This document shows, in pieces, positions 8,462 through 16,696 of a DNA stretch of 64,000 nt. The stretch comes from CAZYFH01 sp965249175 (lineage in GTDB: Bacteria > Acidobacteriota > Vicinamibacteria > Vicinamibacterales > UBA8438), in contig OZ252227.1 of NCBI GenBank assembly GCA_965249175.1, forward strand, positions 3,410,001 to 3,474,000. The letters run 5' to 3'. Under the pieces are notes generated by a model, which was not told where the DNA came from, did not search any database, and saw only the letters and a list, made by a program, of their open reading frames with translations. How positions within the stretch are numbered: the first letter of the stretch is position 1; every line of letters begins with the position of its first letter. A program made the position numbers and the translations under genes.

Positions 8462-9865
8462 CTACGCCGTGAGTCCGGCGAGCGGGCCACTCACGTCGAT
8501 GAAGTCGCCCCGCTGTCCGCGCACGTGCGTGAGGCCGACGTGATCCAGATCGAGACCCATCGCACGGGCAACGCTCACCAACAGCTTCTGATGCGGCATG
8601 CCGGAGACACGGGTGGTACCGCCGGCCAGGATCTGCGACGGGACGCGCATCTGGGCCGGCGTGTCATGTGGCCAGTGCAGGTAGCGCCCTGTCCTGAACG
8701 CCCACGAGCCGCCGATGAGCACCGGGCAGTAGTGGCGATACCCGTGCCACCCGTCCCCGAGCTCAGAGCCCCACACGATGAGCGTGTTGTCCATCACCGA
8801 GCCGCCGCCGGCGTCAGGTATCGCCTCGAGCGTGCTCACGAGGCGCGCGACTTGCTCCGCGTGGTATCGAGCATAGTCGGTCATCGCCGCGTACTTCGCC
8901 TGGTCCTCGTAGATGTAATGGGCGATGCCCTTGTGCACCTTGTCGCTGATGTGGTCCGCCCCGAATTCCGCCGTCGGCATCTCGCCCAACGAGAGGGAGA
9001 CGACACGCGTGATGTCGCAGCCGAATGCCGCCGCCATGATGTCCGTGAAGGCATCGAACCGCAGGTCGTATCCCTCGAATGAGGCCGCGGGCCGCGCGGG
9101 CGCCTGACATGCGAGGGTCGCGAGACCCTCGAGTCGGCCACCGAGCCGCTCGACGAGATCGAAATGGGTCTCGAGACGCACGCGGGCGGCGGGGTCCAGG
9201 GTCGACGCGAGCGCGCGATACTCGTCGTAGGCGAACTCGAGCGTCGTGCGTCGGCGCTGGCCCACCGCATCGCCCGACGAGGCGGGGCCGAAGACCCGTT
9301 CCCAGGCGCGGAGCGGCGTGCCCTCCGCCGGGAGGCGCACACCGCCGGACGTATAGGCGATGGGTCGTCCAGCTTCGAGCGCCGCGTCAACCGACAGCTC
9401 GAGCGACGGTAGCCGGTCGGGCCGCGTGATGTGCGCCGCGACGAGCTGGTCGAGCGATGCGGACGTCGAACGCGTGTCGCGCGCGGCGAAGTCCGCGTTG
9501 TTGCCGGTCCAGGCGTGAATCCAGCCTCGGTCGTGGCGGTTGCCGCCGGTGTCCAGCTCCGCCGTTGCCAGCGAGAGGCCATCGAGCACGAGCAGCCGGC
9601 GACGGTGCTCGTAGAGCGGTGCCAGCGGGCTGCTGAACTCGTGCTCGGCGAGGGACGCCAGATCGCGCGTCCACGGCTCGCCTTCCGACACTCCGTCCGG
9701 ACGCATCTTCCACGTGTCGTATGGCCAGCCGTGGCAATGGCTGATGACCACGAGCCGCCGGATCGGCGTCGGCGACTGTGCGAACGTGCGGGAGACGCCT
9801 GCCGGCAGCGCAGCCCCGAACGCCGTGAGCCCGCCCAGCCGGAGCAGATGGCGCCGCGAGATCAT
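8462..9865 (-). CDS. DUF1552 protein, Tat-exported (cluster B)
   Basis: 467 residues from ATG 9865. The frame is open far upstream, but this ATG overlaps the preceding gene stop as ATGA and is followed directly by a twin-arginine signal (SRRHLLRLGGLTAFGAALPAG). The body matches the cluster A and C proteins in order of features: LPSLELSVDAALEAG, AWERVFGP, DITRVVSLSLGEM, the HISDKVHKGIAHY stretch in place of the usual SHHG block, and VWGSELGDGWHGYRHY where the others have YGSGM. It is therefore the most divergent of the three paralogues. Probably Tat-exported and acting with the co-encoded DUF1592 protein. Confidence 0.88.
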   Translation of the reverse strand: MISRRHLLRLGGLTAFGAALPAGVSRTFAQSPTPIRRLVVISHCHGWPYDTWKMRPDGVSEGEPWTRDLASLAEHEFSSPLAPLYEHRRRLLVLDGLSLATAELDTGGNRHDRGWIHAWTGNNADFAARDTRSTSASLDQLVAAHITRPDRLPSLELSVDAALEAGRPIAYTSGGVRLPAEGTPLRAWERVFGPASSGDAVGQRRRTTLEFAYDEYRALASTLDPAARVRLETHFDLVERLGGRLEGLATLACQAPARPAASFEGYDLRFDAFTDIMAAAFGCDITRVVSLSLGEMPTAEFGADHISDKVHKGIAHYIYEDQAKYAAMTDYARYHAEQVARLVSTLEAIPDAGGGSVMDNTLIVWGSELGDGWHGYRHYCPVLIGGSWAFRTGRYLHWPHDTPAQMRVPSQILAGGTTRVSGMPHQKLLVSVARAMGLDLDHVGLTHVRGQRGDFIDVSGPLAGLTA

Positions 9866-11715
9866 TCGTTGCCCTCCAGGTCGGAACGGAGACCGCGGAA
9901 GAGGTCGCTGCCGGCGATGGACACCAACAGCCCCTTGACCGAATCGTCCTCCCGAAAGCGCTCCTGGAGCGCGGCCAGCCCCGGCGCCGACTCCTCGAGC
10001 CGCGTCCCGAGCGCGTATCGCGTCCAGTGGCGCACGTAGCAGTCTCGCACACGATCGCTCGTCGCGAGCTTGTGCGCAAAGTCGACCCCGTCGGTGAAGG
10101 CGATCTCCTCGCCCCCGGTCAGCGTCAGCGAGCCACTCGCGTCGACCGGCATACCGTTGTCCTTGGCGCGCCATTGGCCGATCGCGTCGTAGTGCTCGAA
10201 CGCGAACCCCGGCGGGTTGATCAGCCTATGGCACGAGGCGCAGGTCGGGGAGCTGGTAGCGGTTGCCGTCCGCTGCCTGTTCGTCCGCTCGGCCGTGAGC
10301 GTATCTGGCGGTAGCGCCGACTCGGCGCCCTGAATCGGTGTCCCCATGTCCATACAGGCGATCCGTTCGAGCACGCGCTTGCCGCGGAGGATCGGTCCCG
10401 GTTGTACGGCGTAGGCGCCGAGTGCGAGGACGGACGGCAGGGTCAACACGCCGGCCCGTTCGCTGGGCGGAAACTCCGCAGGATACAGGGTGAGCTCCTG
10501 CTTCCGCCCGATCGACGCCACGACGATTTCGATCGGCCGCGTGATGGCGGGCCGGTCCGAGATACGCGTCGCGTCCTCGCCGTAAATCGGCGCCGTGGCA
10601 TCGGACAGATAGCCGTGGTTGTCGGTCATCAAGGCGGTGAACGTGCCGGCCCCATCGAAGATGGCCTGCTCGACGAACAGCTCGGTCTCCAGCTTCAGCG
10701 AATGACGCACCGGGCCCATGATGGCCGGCCACTCGAGATCGTCGTCGCGTGCCGTCTTCAGCCGCGGCGTAATGCCAAACAACGGGCCGAAGGCGCGGCG
10801 CGCCGGCGCGACGAGCAGGACCTCGTCGGTACCGAGCCACTGATGGTGAAAGCGCGCGATGGCGGGCCGGGCCTTCAGGTCGTCGAGCAGCCGGCGCGCC
10901 TGTTGCTCGACCTGCGCTCGGGTGGCCAGCGCACCCGATTCGGCCGCCGCGAACAGCTCGTCATCGGGCATCGAATCCCAGAGAAAGTAGGAGAGGCGGG
11001 TGGCGAGCTGCCACTCTGTCAACTCCGGCGTCGCGCCGCTGGCCGAGGCGTCAGGCTCGATACGGAAGTGCACCGGGGGCGCCTGCAGGATGCCGGCGAC
11101 CGTGAGCGCGACTGCTTCATCTGTGGGTCCCGCCGCGAGGTTCGCGCGCCAGAACGATTCGAGCCGCGAACGCTCGTCGGTCGCGAGCGGCCGTCGATAC
11201 GCCCGCCGGGCGAAGCGCTCGATGCTCGTCCAGGCGCAAAGCTCCTGATCCGTCCCCGGCAACGCCGCCCAGTCGGTGCAGGTGAAAAACGTCGGCGAGT
11301 CGAACACGAACGACGCGAAGTGCATCGCCGCGAGGTGCAGCTCCTCCACCTGGTACGAGGACGGGTTCTGCCCCTCGACGATGCCCTCGAAGCCATCCGC
11401 GCCCGGCTCGGCCGGGAACCGCCATGGCCACACCGGCAGCGGCGGAGGGGGCAGAAAGACGCCCTTACTCGCGGCGCGGCGCGGACTGAGCGTGTCGGCG
11501 ATGGCCGGCCGCTCGGGCCAGCGCTCGCCGTCCCGAGGAAACCCGAGCAGGTCGGCGATGGTGTTGTTGTACTCGGCTGGCGTCAGCGCCAGGGGAGCCA
11601 ACCCGGCATCGTCCGACCCGTGCTCGACGCCCTGGCCAAGCGCCAGCATCGGCGCGAGCGCAACGAGCGCGAGCGCGCTCGTCAGTGGCGCGACTGGAGT
11701 CGTTCGAACACTCAT
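9862..11715 (-). CDS. DUF1592-family protein without N-terminal haem domain (cluster B)
   Basis: 617 residues with a signal peptide (MSVRTTPVAPLTSALALVAL). Compared with the copies at 5481 and 27349 (795 and 806 residues) it lacks the N-terminal CxxCH domain and most of the beta-rich insert. It begins almost directly with a DUF1587-like segment (LTPAEYNNTIADLLGF), then RAYRRPLATDE, ATRLSYFLWDSMPDDELF, and keeps the C-terminal CASCHRLINPPGFAFEHYDAIG haem-type motif. Two extra cysteines (FTCTDW and ELCAW) are present. First gene of a minus-strand unit followed by the DUF1552 gene (4-base overlap) and the cupin. Confidence 0.87.
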   Translation of the reverse strand: MSVRTTPVAPLTSALALVALAPMLALGQGVEHGSDDAGLAPLALTPAEYNNTIADLLGFPRDGERWPERPAIADTLSPRRAASKGVFLPPPPLPVWPWRFPAEPGADGFEGIVEGQNPSSYQVEELHLAAMHFASFVFDSPTFFTCTDWAALPGTDQELCAWTSIERFARRAYRRPLATDERSRLESFWRANLAAGPTDEAVALTVAGILQAPPVHFRIEPDASASGATPELTEWQLATRLSYFLWDSMPDDELFAAAESGALATRAQVEQQARRLLDDLKARPAIARFHHQWLGTDEVLLVAPARRAFGPLFGITPRLKTARDDDLEWPAIMGPVRHSLKLETELFVEQAIFDGAGTFTALMTDNHGYLSDATAPIYGEDATRISDRPAITRPIEIVVASIGRKQELTLYPAEFPPSERAGVLTLPSVLALGAYAVQPGPILRGKRVLERIACMDMGTPIQGAESALPPDTLTAERTNRQRTATATSSPTCASCHRLINPPGFAFEHYDAIGQWRAKDNGMPVDASGSLTLTGGEEIAFTDGVDFAHKLATSDRVRDCYVRHWTRYALGTRLEESAPGLAALQERFREDDSVKGLLVSIAGSDLFRGLRSDLEGNE

Positions 11716-12057
11716 GGATGGCCGTGGGCGGCTCGTAGATCCTCATCTTACGCGAATGCCGCACCCTCCCATAGGACAGCCCACGTGACGCCGGCATTTG
11801 ATCCCGCGTTCGAACTGAGTGTTTCAATGAGTCCGGCGAGACCCTGATCGCGTTGGGACAGCCCAGGCGGTGATTCTTGGACGCTCCACAGGCTGGGTAG
11901 TACCCCGAGGCCCCTCACTGATCACCCACGAGGTCCAGCGCATGACTGCCGACACGAACACCGGCCATGGCCGTGCGCTGTGTGGACGATGACGCGACGC
12001 GGCGAGCAACTGCGCTACGGGGAGATTCGATGAGTGAAAGTGCGCGACACCCGCCGA
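11716..12057. other. Gene-free divergent intergenic region
   Basis: About 340 bases between the divergent DUF1592 (cluster B) and nucleotidyltransferase genes. It must hold the promoter of the minus-strand unit, but I see no clear -35/-10 pair, no conserved protein fragment and no strong hairpin. Confidence 0.4.
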
Positions 12058-12063
12058 TATAAT
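12058..12063 (+). promoter_or_regulatory. Candidate -10 box (TATAAT)
   Basis: Consensus TATAAT within GCCGATATAATCCC, 23 bases before the ATG of the nucleotidyltransferase. No good -35 box. Confidence 0.4.
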
Positions 12064-12086
12064 CCCAGCGACTGTCCGGTGAACTC

Positions 12087-12593
12087 ATGGGCTCGCTCGC
12101 GGACGTCTTTCGATTGCTGAACCGGATGCGTGACGACCGCGTCGTCACGGACTACGCCATCGGCGGGGCAACTGCCGTCCTCTTCTCCGCTGAGCCAACC
12201 CGCACGTACGATCTGGATGTCTTCGTCACCCTCCCGACGGACTCCGCTGGAGAGCTGGCGCCGCTTTCCAACGTCTATGCGTGGGCACGGGAGCGCGGTA
12301 TCCGATCCGACGCCGAGCACCTCATGATCCAGGGTGTCCCGGTGCAACTCCTTCCGGCCTACAATAATCTCGTCGAAGCCGCGCTCGAGGCCGCCCGTAT
12401 TCACGACTACGAGGGGGTGGCGGTACGCGTCGTCGACCCCGACCACCTCGTCGCGCGGGCATTGCACACCGGTGGGGCGAGGCGCCGTGAGCGCGCGTGG
12501 CAGCTCCTGCAATCGGGAGCCGTCGACCGGGGACGGCTCCAAGAGCTCTTGACCGTGCACGGCATCCCGGCGGAGCTACCCGACGATATCTGA
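12087..12593 (+). CDS. AbiEii-like nucleotidyltransferase
   Basis: 168 residues. The motif YAIGGATAVLF followed by a TRTYDLDVFV strand is the G-G/D-x-D active site of pol-beta-fold nucleotidyltransferases of the AbiEii/MNT type; the two aspartates would bind the catalytic metals. The C-terminal part (VRVVDPDHLVARALHTGG... RAWQLLQ) matches the helical tail of such proteins. These enzymes often act as toxins or modifying antitoxins. A short ORF follows 16 bases downstream and may be its partner. Cytoplasmic. Confidence 0.8.
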   Translation: MGSLADVFRLLNRMRDDRVVTDYAIGGATAVLFSAEPTRTYDLDVFVTLPTDSAGELAPLSNVYAWARERGIRSDAEHLMIQGVPVQLLPAYNNLVEAALEAARIHDYEGVAVRVVDPDHLVARALHTGGARRRERAWQLLQSGAVDRGRLQELLTVHGIPAELPDDI

Positions 12594-12609
12594 GGACACC
12601 GCGCCAGCC

Positions 12610-12777
12610 GTGGCGGCCATGCTCGATCGGAAGCGGGTCTGGCACGAGGCGCAAGCTGCTGCGCCGCTTCGGGAAAAGTTCCGTATCCTGCTGGAGCTGC
12701 AGCGGCAGGACCTCCCGCTCATCGCCCGCCAGCGTCCGCTTCGGCCATGCGAACGTCCGTGGGAGGTGACCCCGTAG
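12610..12777 (+). CDS. Small protein next to nucleotidyltransferase
   Basis: A 55-residue ORF from GTG 12610 (or 52 residues from ATG 12619); GAGGA lies about 13 bases before the GTG. It reads MLDRKRVWHEAQAAAPLREK and continues FRILLELQRQDLPLIARQ, ending in RPWEVTP. It is a strongly charged, amphipathic helix pattern of the kind seen in short proteins encoded beside AbiEii-like nucleotidyltransferases (from memory of such loci, not a search). A reading frame this short could be chance, but the position and the composition argue for a gene. Confidence 0.5.
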   Translation: MAAMLDRKRVWHEAQAAAPLREKFRILLELQRQDLPLIARQRPLRPCERPWEVTP

Positions 12778-12810
12778 TGAGGACTGTGCGCGTCGCGCGG
12801 ATGACCTGAG

Positions 12811-15516
12811 ATGGCATTGACGCCGGGAGCTCGGCTCGGGCCGTACGAGGTCACCGGACACCTTGGATCCGGCGGGATGGGCATCGTCCTGCGCGCGCGC
12901 GACACCAAGCTCGATCGCGACGTGGCACTGAAAGTGCTCCCCGAGGCGTTCACGTCCGACCCGGATCGCGTGGCGCGCTTCGAGCGCGAAGCCAAAGTCC
13001 TCGCCTCGCTGAACCATCCGCACATCGCCGCGATTCACGGCTTCGAGGAAGACGCAACCCAGGGCACAAGAGCGCTGGTGCTCGAGCTCGTCGAAGGACC
13101 GACGCTGGCCGACCTCATCGCGGAAGGCCCGATGGCGATCGATGATGTGGTCCCGATCGCGAAGCAGATCGCCGAGGCGCTTGAAGCGGCGCACGAGCAG
13201 GGGATCATCCACCGCGACCTGAAACCTGCGAACGTGAAGGTCAAGGCCGACGGCACGGTAAAGGTGCTCGACTTCGGGTTGGCGAAGGCGTTTCAGCCTG
13301 AGGCGAGCGGGGCCAGCCCGTCGACGTCACCGACGATCTCGCTCACGGTGGCGGCGACGCAGATGGGCATGGTGATCGGCACCGCTGCTTACATGGCCCC
13401 GGAACAAGCCAGCGGCAAGGATGTCGACAAGCGAGCTGACGTCTGGGCATTCGGCGTCGTGCTCTATGAAATGCTGACGGGTGCTCGGCCGTTCGTCGGC
13501 GACGACGTCTCGAAGACGCTGGCCCATGTGATTGCCATCGAGCCGGACTGGGGCGCGTTGCCGAAGAACCTGCCACCCGTGCTCGGGACGTTCCTACGCG
13601 GCTGCCTTGAGAAGAACCCTACGGACCGAGTGCGCGACATCGGCGACGTGCGGCTCGCGCTCACAGGAGCATTCGACTCTCCCAGTGCGACGCAGCCCAT
13701 CGCGCCGGCACGTCGCGCCGACGGTCTCTCTGCTCCGCGTCTGGCGGTTGTCGGCGCGCTGGTGGCGGTCGCTGCCGGTGCCGCTGGATGGTTGCTCAAG
13801 CCGGCGCCAGAGCCCCCCGTCCCGATGACGACTCGTTTTGCGATCGTTCCCCCAGAGACTGCGCCACTTATTCTTGGCCGAGGGCAGGATCTCGCGGTCT
13901 CCCCAGCGGGCACGCACATCGTCTACCACGGCAACGTCCCCGGGGAGAGCGAACCCCACCTCTACGTGCGTCCGACCTCCGAGCTCGGCAGTGTCCCGCT
14001 CCGTGGATCTCGGGGCGGCAACCGACCGTTTTTCTCTCCCACTGGAGCCTGGGTCGGATTCGTCGAGCTGCGAAGCAACACGATGAAGAGGGTCGCGATC
14101 GGGGGTGGGGCGGCGGTGACCATCTGTGAGCCGACGAATGACGTCCTCGGCGCGAGCTGGGGACCGGACGACACCATCGTCTTTGGCAGTCGCAACGGCG
14201 GATTGTTCCGCGTGGCGGGCACAGGCGGAGATCCCGAGGCGCTCACGACGACGGACCCCGAGGCAGGTGAAACCGCCCACCGCTTTCCGAGCTTCCTACC
14301 CAACGGCAACGCGGTGCTGTTTGCCATCGCGACTGGCGTTGGGCGCGGAGACAAGGAGATCGCGGTGCTGACGCTGGAGACACGCGAGGTGAAGCGGTTG
14401 GGTCTGTCCGGCAGCACCCCCAAGTATGCGCCGACGGGGCATCTCGTGTACGCCGCCGAAGGGACGTTGCGCGCCGTGCCGTTCGATCTGGCAACGCTCG
14501 ATGTCACGGGTGGACCGGTGCCCGTCGTCGAGGGTATCGCGACCTCCGTATTCGGGAGCGCCGCGTTCGGCATCACGACCGGTGGTCTGCTCGTGTACGG
14601 AGCGGGAGCCGGGACCCGGATCACGACGCCGGTGTGGGTCGATCGCGACGGACGAGAAGAGGTCATCGTGACTGCGGCGCGCTCGTACGAGGATCCGCAG
14701 ATTTCGCCGGACGCAACACGTCTTGCCCTGACGATCGCAGACGAGGGCAATATCGATGTGTGGATCTGGGACCTCGTTCGGAAGACCCTCTCACGCCTGA
14801 CACGGAACGAAGCCAACGATCGATACCCCGTCTGGTCACCGGATGGCGATCGCATCGTGTATTGGTCGGCGCGCGACGGCGGCGGGGTCTGGTCACGCGC
14901 CGCTGACGGCAGTGGCGGCAGCGAAAGAGTGACGGGGACTCTTGACGACCTGTCCCCGTTCACCTGGTCTCCCGACGGGCAATTGGTCTTCGACCGCCTG
15001 GGCCAGAGCGGACGACGCGCCTGGGACATTGGGATGTTGGATATGGACGGCTCCGCGAGCATCGACATGCTGCTGGAGGACGACTTCTCCGAGGAGCGCC
15101 CTTCCCTCTCTCAGGACGGGCGCTGGATCGCATATGACTCCAACGAGTCGGGTCGGAAAGAAGTGTATGTGCGCCCGTTCCCTAACATCGACGACGACAA
15201 GTGGCTTGTCTCGAACGACGGCGGTTCAGAACCGCGATGGAGCCAACAGGGGAACGAGCTCTTCTTCCTCGGTCCGGAGGTTCTGATGGCCGTTGCCGTC
15301 GAGACCGACCCCACGTTTTCTGCGGGGACTCCCGAGGCGTTGTTCGGCACCAACGACTACCTGCGCCTCGGAGGTGCCCGCCGCTACGACGTCGCCCCAG
15401 ACGGGGACCGGTTCGTGTTCCTGAAGCAGGCTGAAGACGACGAAGGCTCGACTCCGCAGATCAACGTCGTGCTGAATTGGTTGGGCGAGCTCGAAGCGCG
15501 CGTGCCTCTCCCGTAA
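12811..15516 (+). CDS. Membrane Ser/Thr protein kinase with beta-propeller sensor
   Basis: 901 residues. N-terminal Hanks-type kinase: glycine loop GSGGMG at 19-24, catalytic lysine K41 in VALKVL, HRDLKPANVK from 134, DFG at 154-156, and APEQASG at the end of the activation segment. A single transmembrane helix spans about 310-329. The rest is a periplasmic six- or seven-bladed propeller of TolB/PD40 repeats (SPAGTHIVY, SPDGDRIVYW, SQDGRWIAYDSNESG, APDGDRFVF). The architecture is typical of acidobacterial kinases that sense a ligand outside and phosphorylate cytoplasmic targets. All key catalytic residues are present. It starts 33 bases after the small ORF. Confidence 0.93.
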   Translation: MALTPGARLGPYEVTGHLGSGGMGIVLRARDTKLDRDVALKVLPEAFTSDPDRVARFEREAKVLASLNHPHIAAIHGFEEDATQGTRALVLELVEGPTLADLIAEGPMAIDDVVPIAKQIAEALEAAHEQGIIHRDLKPANVKVKADGTVKVLDFGLAKAFQPEASGASPSTSPTISLTVAATQMGMVIGTAAYMAPEQASGKDVDKRADVWAFGVVLYEMLTGARPFVGDDVSKTLAHVIAIEPDWGALPKNLPPVLGTFLRGCLEKNPTDRVRDIGDVRLALTGAFDSPSATQPIAPARRADGLSAPRLAVVGALVAVAAGAAGWLLKPAPEPPVPMTTRFAIVPPETAPLILGRGQDLAVSPAGTHIVYHGNVPGESEPHLYVRPTSELGSVPLRGSRGGNRPFFSPTGAWVGFVELRSNTMKRVAIGGGAAVTICEPTNDVLGASWGPDDTIVFGSRNGGLFRVAGTGGDPEALTTTDPEAGETAHRFPSFLPNGNAVLFAIATGVGRGDKEIAVLTLETREVKRLGLSGSTPKYAPTGHLVYAAEGTLRAVPFDLATLDVTGGPVPVVEGIATSVFGSAAFGITTGGLLVYGAGAGTRITTPVWVDRDGREEVIVTAARSYEDPQISPDATRLALTIADEGNIDVWIWDLVRKTLSRLTRNEANDRYPVWSPDGDRIVYWSARDGGGVWSRAADGSGGSERVTGTLDDLSPFTWSPDGQLVFDRLGQSGRRAWDIGMLDMDGSASIDMLLEDDFSEERPSLSQDGRWIAYDSNESGRKEVYVRPFPNIDDDKWLVSNDGGSEPRWSQQGNELFFLGPEVLMAVAVETDPTFSAGTPEALFGTNDYLRLGGARRYDVAPDGDRFVFLKQAEDDEGSTPQINVVLNWLGELEARVPLP

Positions 15517-15552
15517 CTGGATAAGACGTCAGCCTCCCGGCCGGACGCTCCT

Positions 15553-16542
15553 TTACGGCAGAAAGCTCTTTGGCATCTTGGCCGCGATCGTGAAGTGCGG
15601 GTCGACGACTTGGACGACCTCATATTCCATCGCGTGACCCATGAGAAGCGACGACCCTCGTTCGTCGTACCCGTAGTCGGTCATCAGCCATCTCTGCAGC
15701 TCGGTGGTCGCATGCTGGAGGGCCTGCAGCAAGGGTCGGGCGCTCCCCAGGACGATGATGGCGTCCTCGGTGTCGATCCGCGGCCACCCGATCCGGCGGT
15801 CCTTGATCAGGTCGACAGAAAACTCGACATCCATCGAGATCTCGAGCGCGTTCCCGAGCACCTCACCCTCACCCTGGCGCACGTGCCCGTCACCGATGAA
15901 GAGGAGCGCGCCAGGTTCAAAGACCGGCAACATGACACTCACACCCGCGACCATCCCGAAGTAGTCGAGGTTGCCGCCGAACTCACCGGGTGTCGCCGTC
16001 CACACCGCTTCCTTGCGCGGCGGCGCGACCCCGACGCACCCGAGCATCGGCCTGAACGGAATCTCGATCCCCTGGTCCCGCAACGCGGGCGTCGACGGTC
16101 GGGCCACACGGGCCGCGGTGTCCACGTCCCACCGCTCCGTCTGCCGCTCGCGCTCGCCCTCGTAGCGCAAGAACGACGGGTCTGCCGCGTACGGTGCCAG
16201 CACGGTGCTGGAGAACGCCCAGTCGCGGTTCGGCTCGATCCGCTCAAGTCGCACAACGAGGACGTCGCCCGGTTCTGCGCCCTCGACGTAGAACGGGCCG
16301 ATCTGCGGGTTGGGGCCCTGGGCGACCTGGTTGCCGTTCCAGTCCCCTCCCGCGGCATCGATCGTCTTCGTGACGACGCGATCGCCAGGTCTGATACGAA
16401 GCACCGGCGGATGCGCATAGGAGAAGGTGTTGTAGTACTCGGTCGCCTCGAACTGGTGCGTCGTCTGCGCCGATGACGGCGAGCAGACAGCGGTCATCGC
16501 GATCGCCGCGAGGAGCAGGTGCGCGTCGGGCTGGCGGATCAT
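15553..16542 (-). CDS. Exported acetamidase/formamidase-family protein
   Basis: 329 residues from ATG 16542, which has AGAGGAACG upstream. A signal peptide (HLLLAAIAMTAVCSPSSAQ) is followed by an FmdA/AmdA-type beta sandwich: LRIRPGDRVVTKTIDAAGGD, GPFYVEGAEPGDVLVV, a PRKEAVWTATPGEFGGNLD stretch and FIGDGHVRQGEGEVLG. The family hydrolyses formamide or acetamide; its characterised members are cytoplasmic, so the clear signal peptide here points to a periplasmic hydrolase of unknown amide. It is downstream of the TPR gene on the same strand, separated by a structured 64-base element. Confidence 0.85.
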   Translation of the reverse strand: MIRQPDAHLLLAAIAMTAVCSPSSAQTTHQFEATEYYNTFSYAHPPVLRIRPGDRVVTKTIDAAGGDWNGNQVAQGPNPQIGPFYVEGAEPGDVLVVRLERIEPNRDWAFSSTVLAPYAADPSFLRYEGERERQTERWDVDTAARVARPSTPALRDQGIEIPFRPMLGCVGVAPPRKEAVWTATPGEFGGNLDYFGMVAGVSVMLPVFEPGALLFIGDGHVRQGEGEVLGNALEISMDVEFSVDLIKDRRIGWPRIDTEDAIIVLGSARPLLQALQHATTELQRWLMTDYGYDERGSSLLMGHAMEYEVVQVVDPHFTIAAKMPKSFLP

Positions 16543-16571
16543 GCGACTCGTTCCTCTTCTGGTCACTCGTT

Positions 16572-16635
16572 CTAGACCGTTGAAGCGATGACCCGTGACG
16601 GGATCACGCCGGAGGCGTCACTGACGACGGTCTAG
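16572..16635 (-). promoter_or_regulatory. Structured three-stem element
   Basis: Outer arms CTAGACCGT (16572-16580) and ACGGTCTAG (16627-16635) pair over 9 bp. Between them lie two small hairpins: 16589-16606 (TGACCCG, loop, CGGG-A-TCA with one bulge) and about 16606-16618 (ACGCC-GGA-GGCGT). This gives a compact three-way-junction shape. It lies 30 bases upstream of the acetamidase-like gene and after the TPR gene, so it could be a leader element, a terminator or a small mobile palindrome. Confidence 0.4.
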
Positions 16636-16696
16636 GAGTGAGCGCGACGCGGTCGCCAACCCGGAGGCATCATAGCCCGGTGGGCGCTGGCCTCAC

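Noticed and set aside
10402..11847. 481-codon plus-strand ORF opposite the DUF1592 gene of cluster B
   Set aside because: Arg/Gly-rich shadow of a well-supported gene; no recognisable domain, no ribosome-binding site.
11824..12009. 61-codon minus-strand ORF in the divergent gap
   Set aside because: No motif, no ribosome-binding site and wrong composition for a coding gene here; left as non-coding.
13850..15500. Propeller part of the kinase as a separate TolB protein gene
   Set aside because: The frame is continuous from the kinase through a transmembrane helix; a single fused protein is the simpler reading.
15595..16476. 293-codon plus-strand ORF opposite the amidase-like gene
   Set aside because: Shadow frame rich in Arg and Val without domains; FmdA motifs are on the minus strand.
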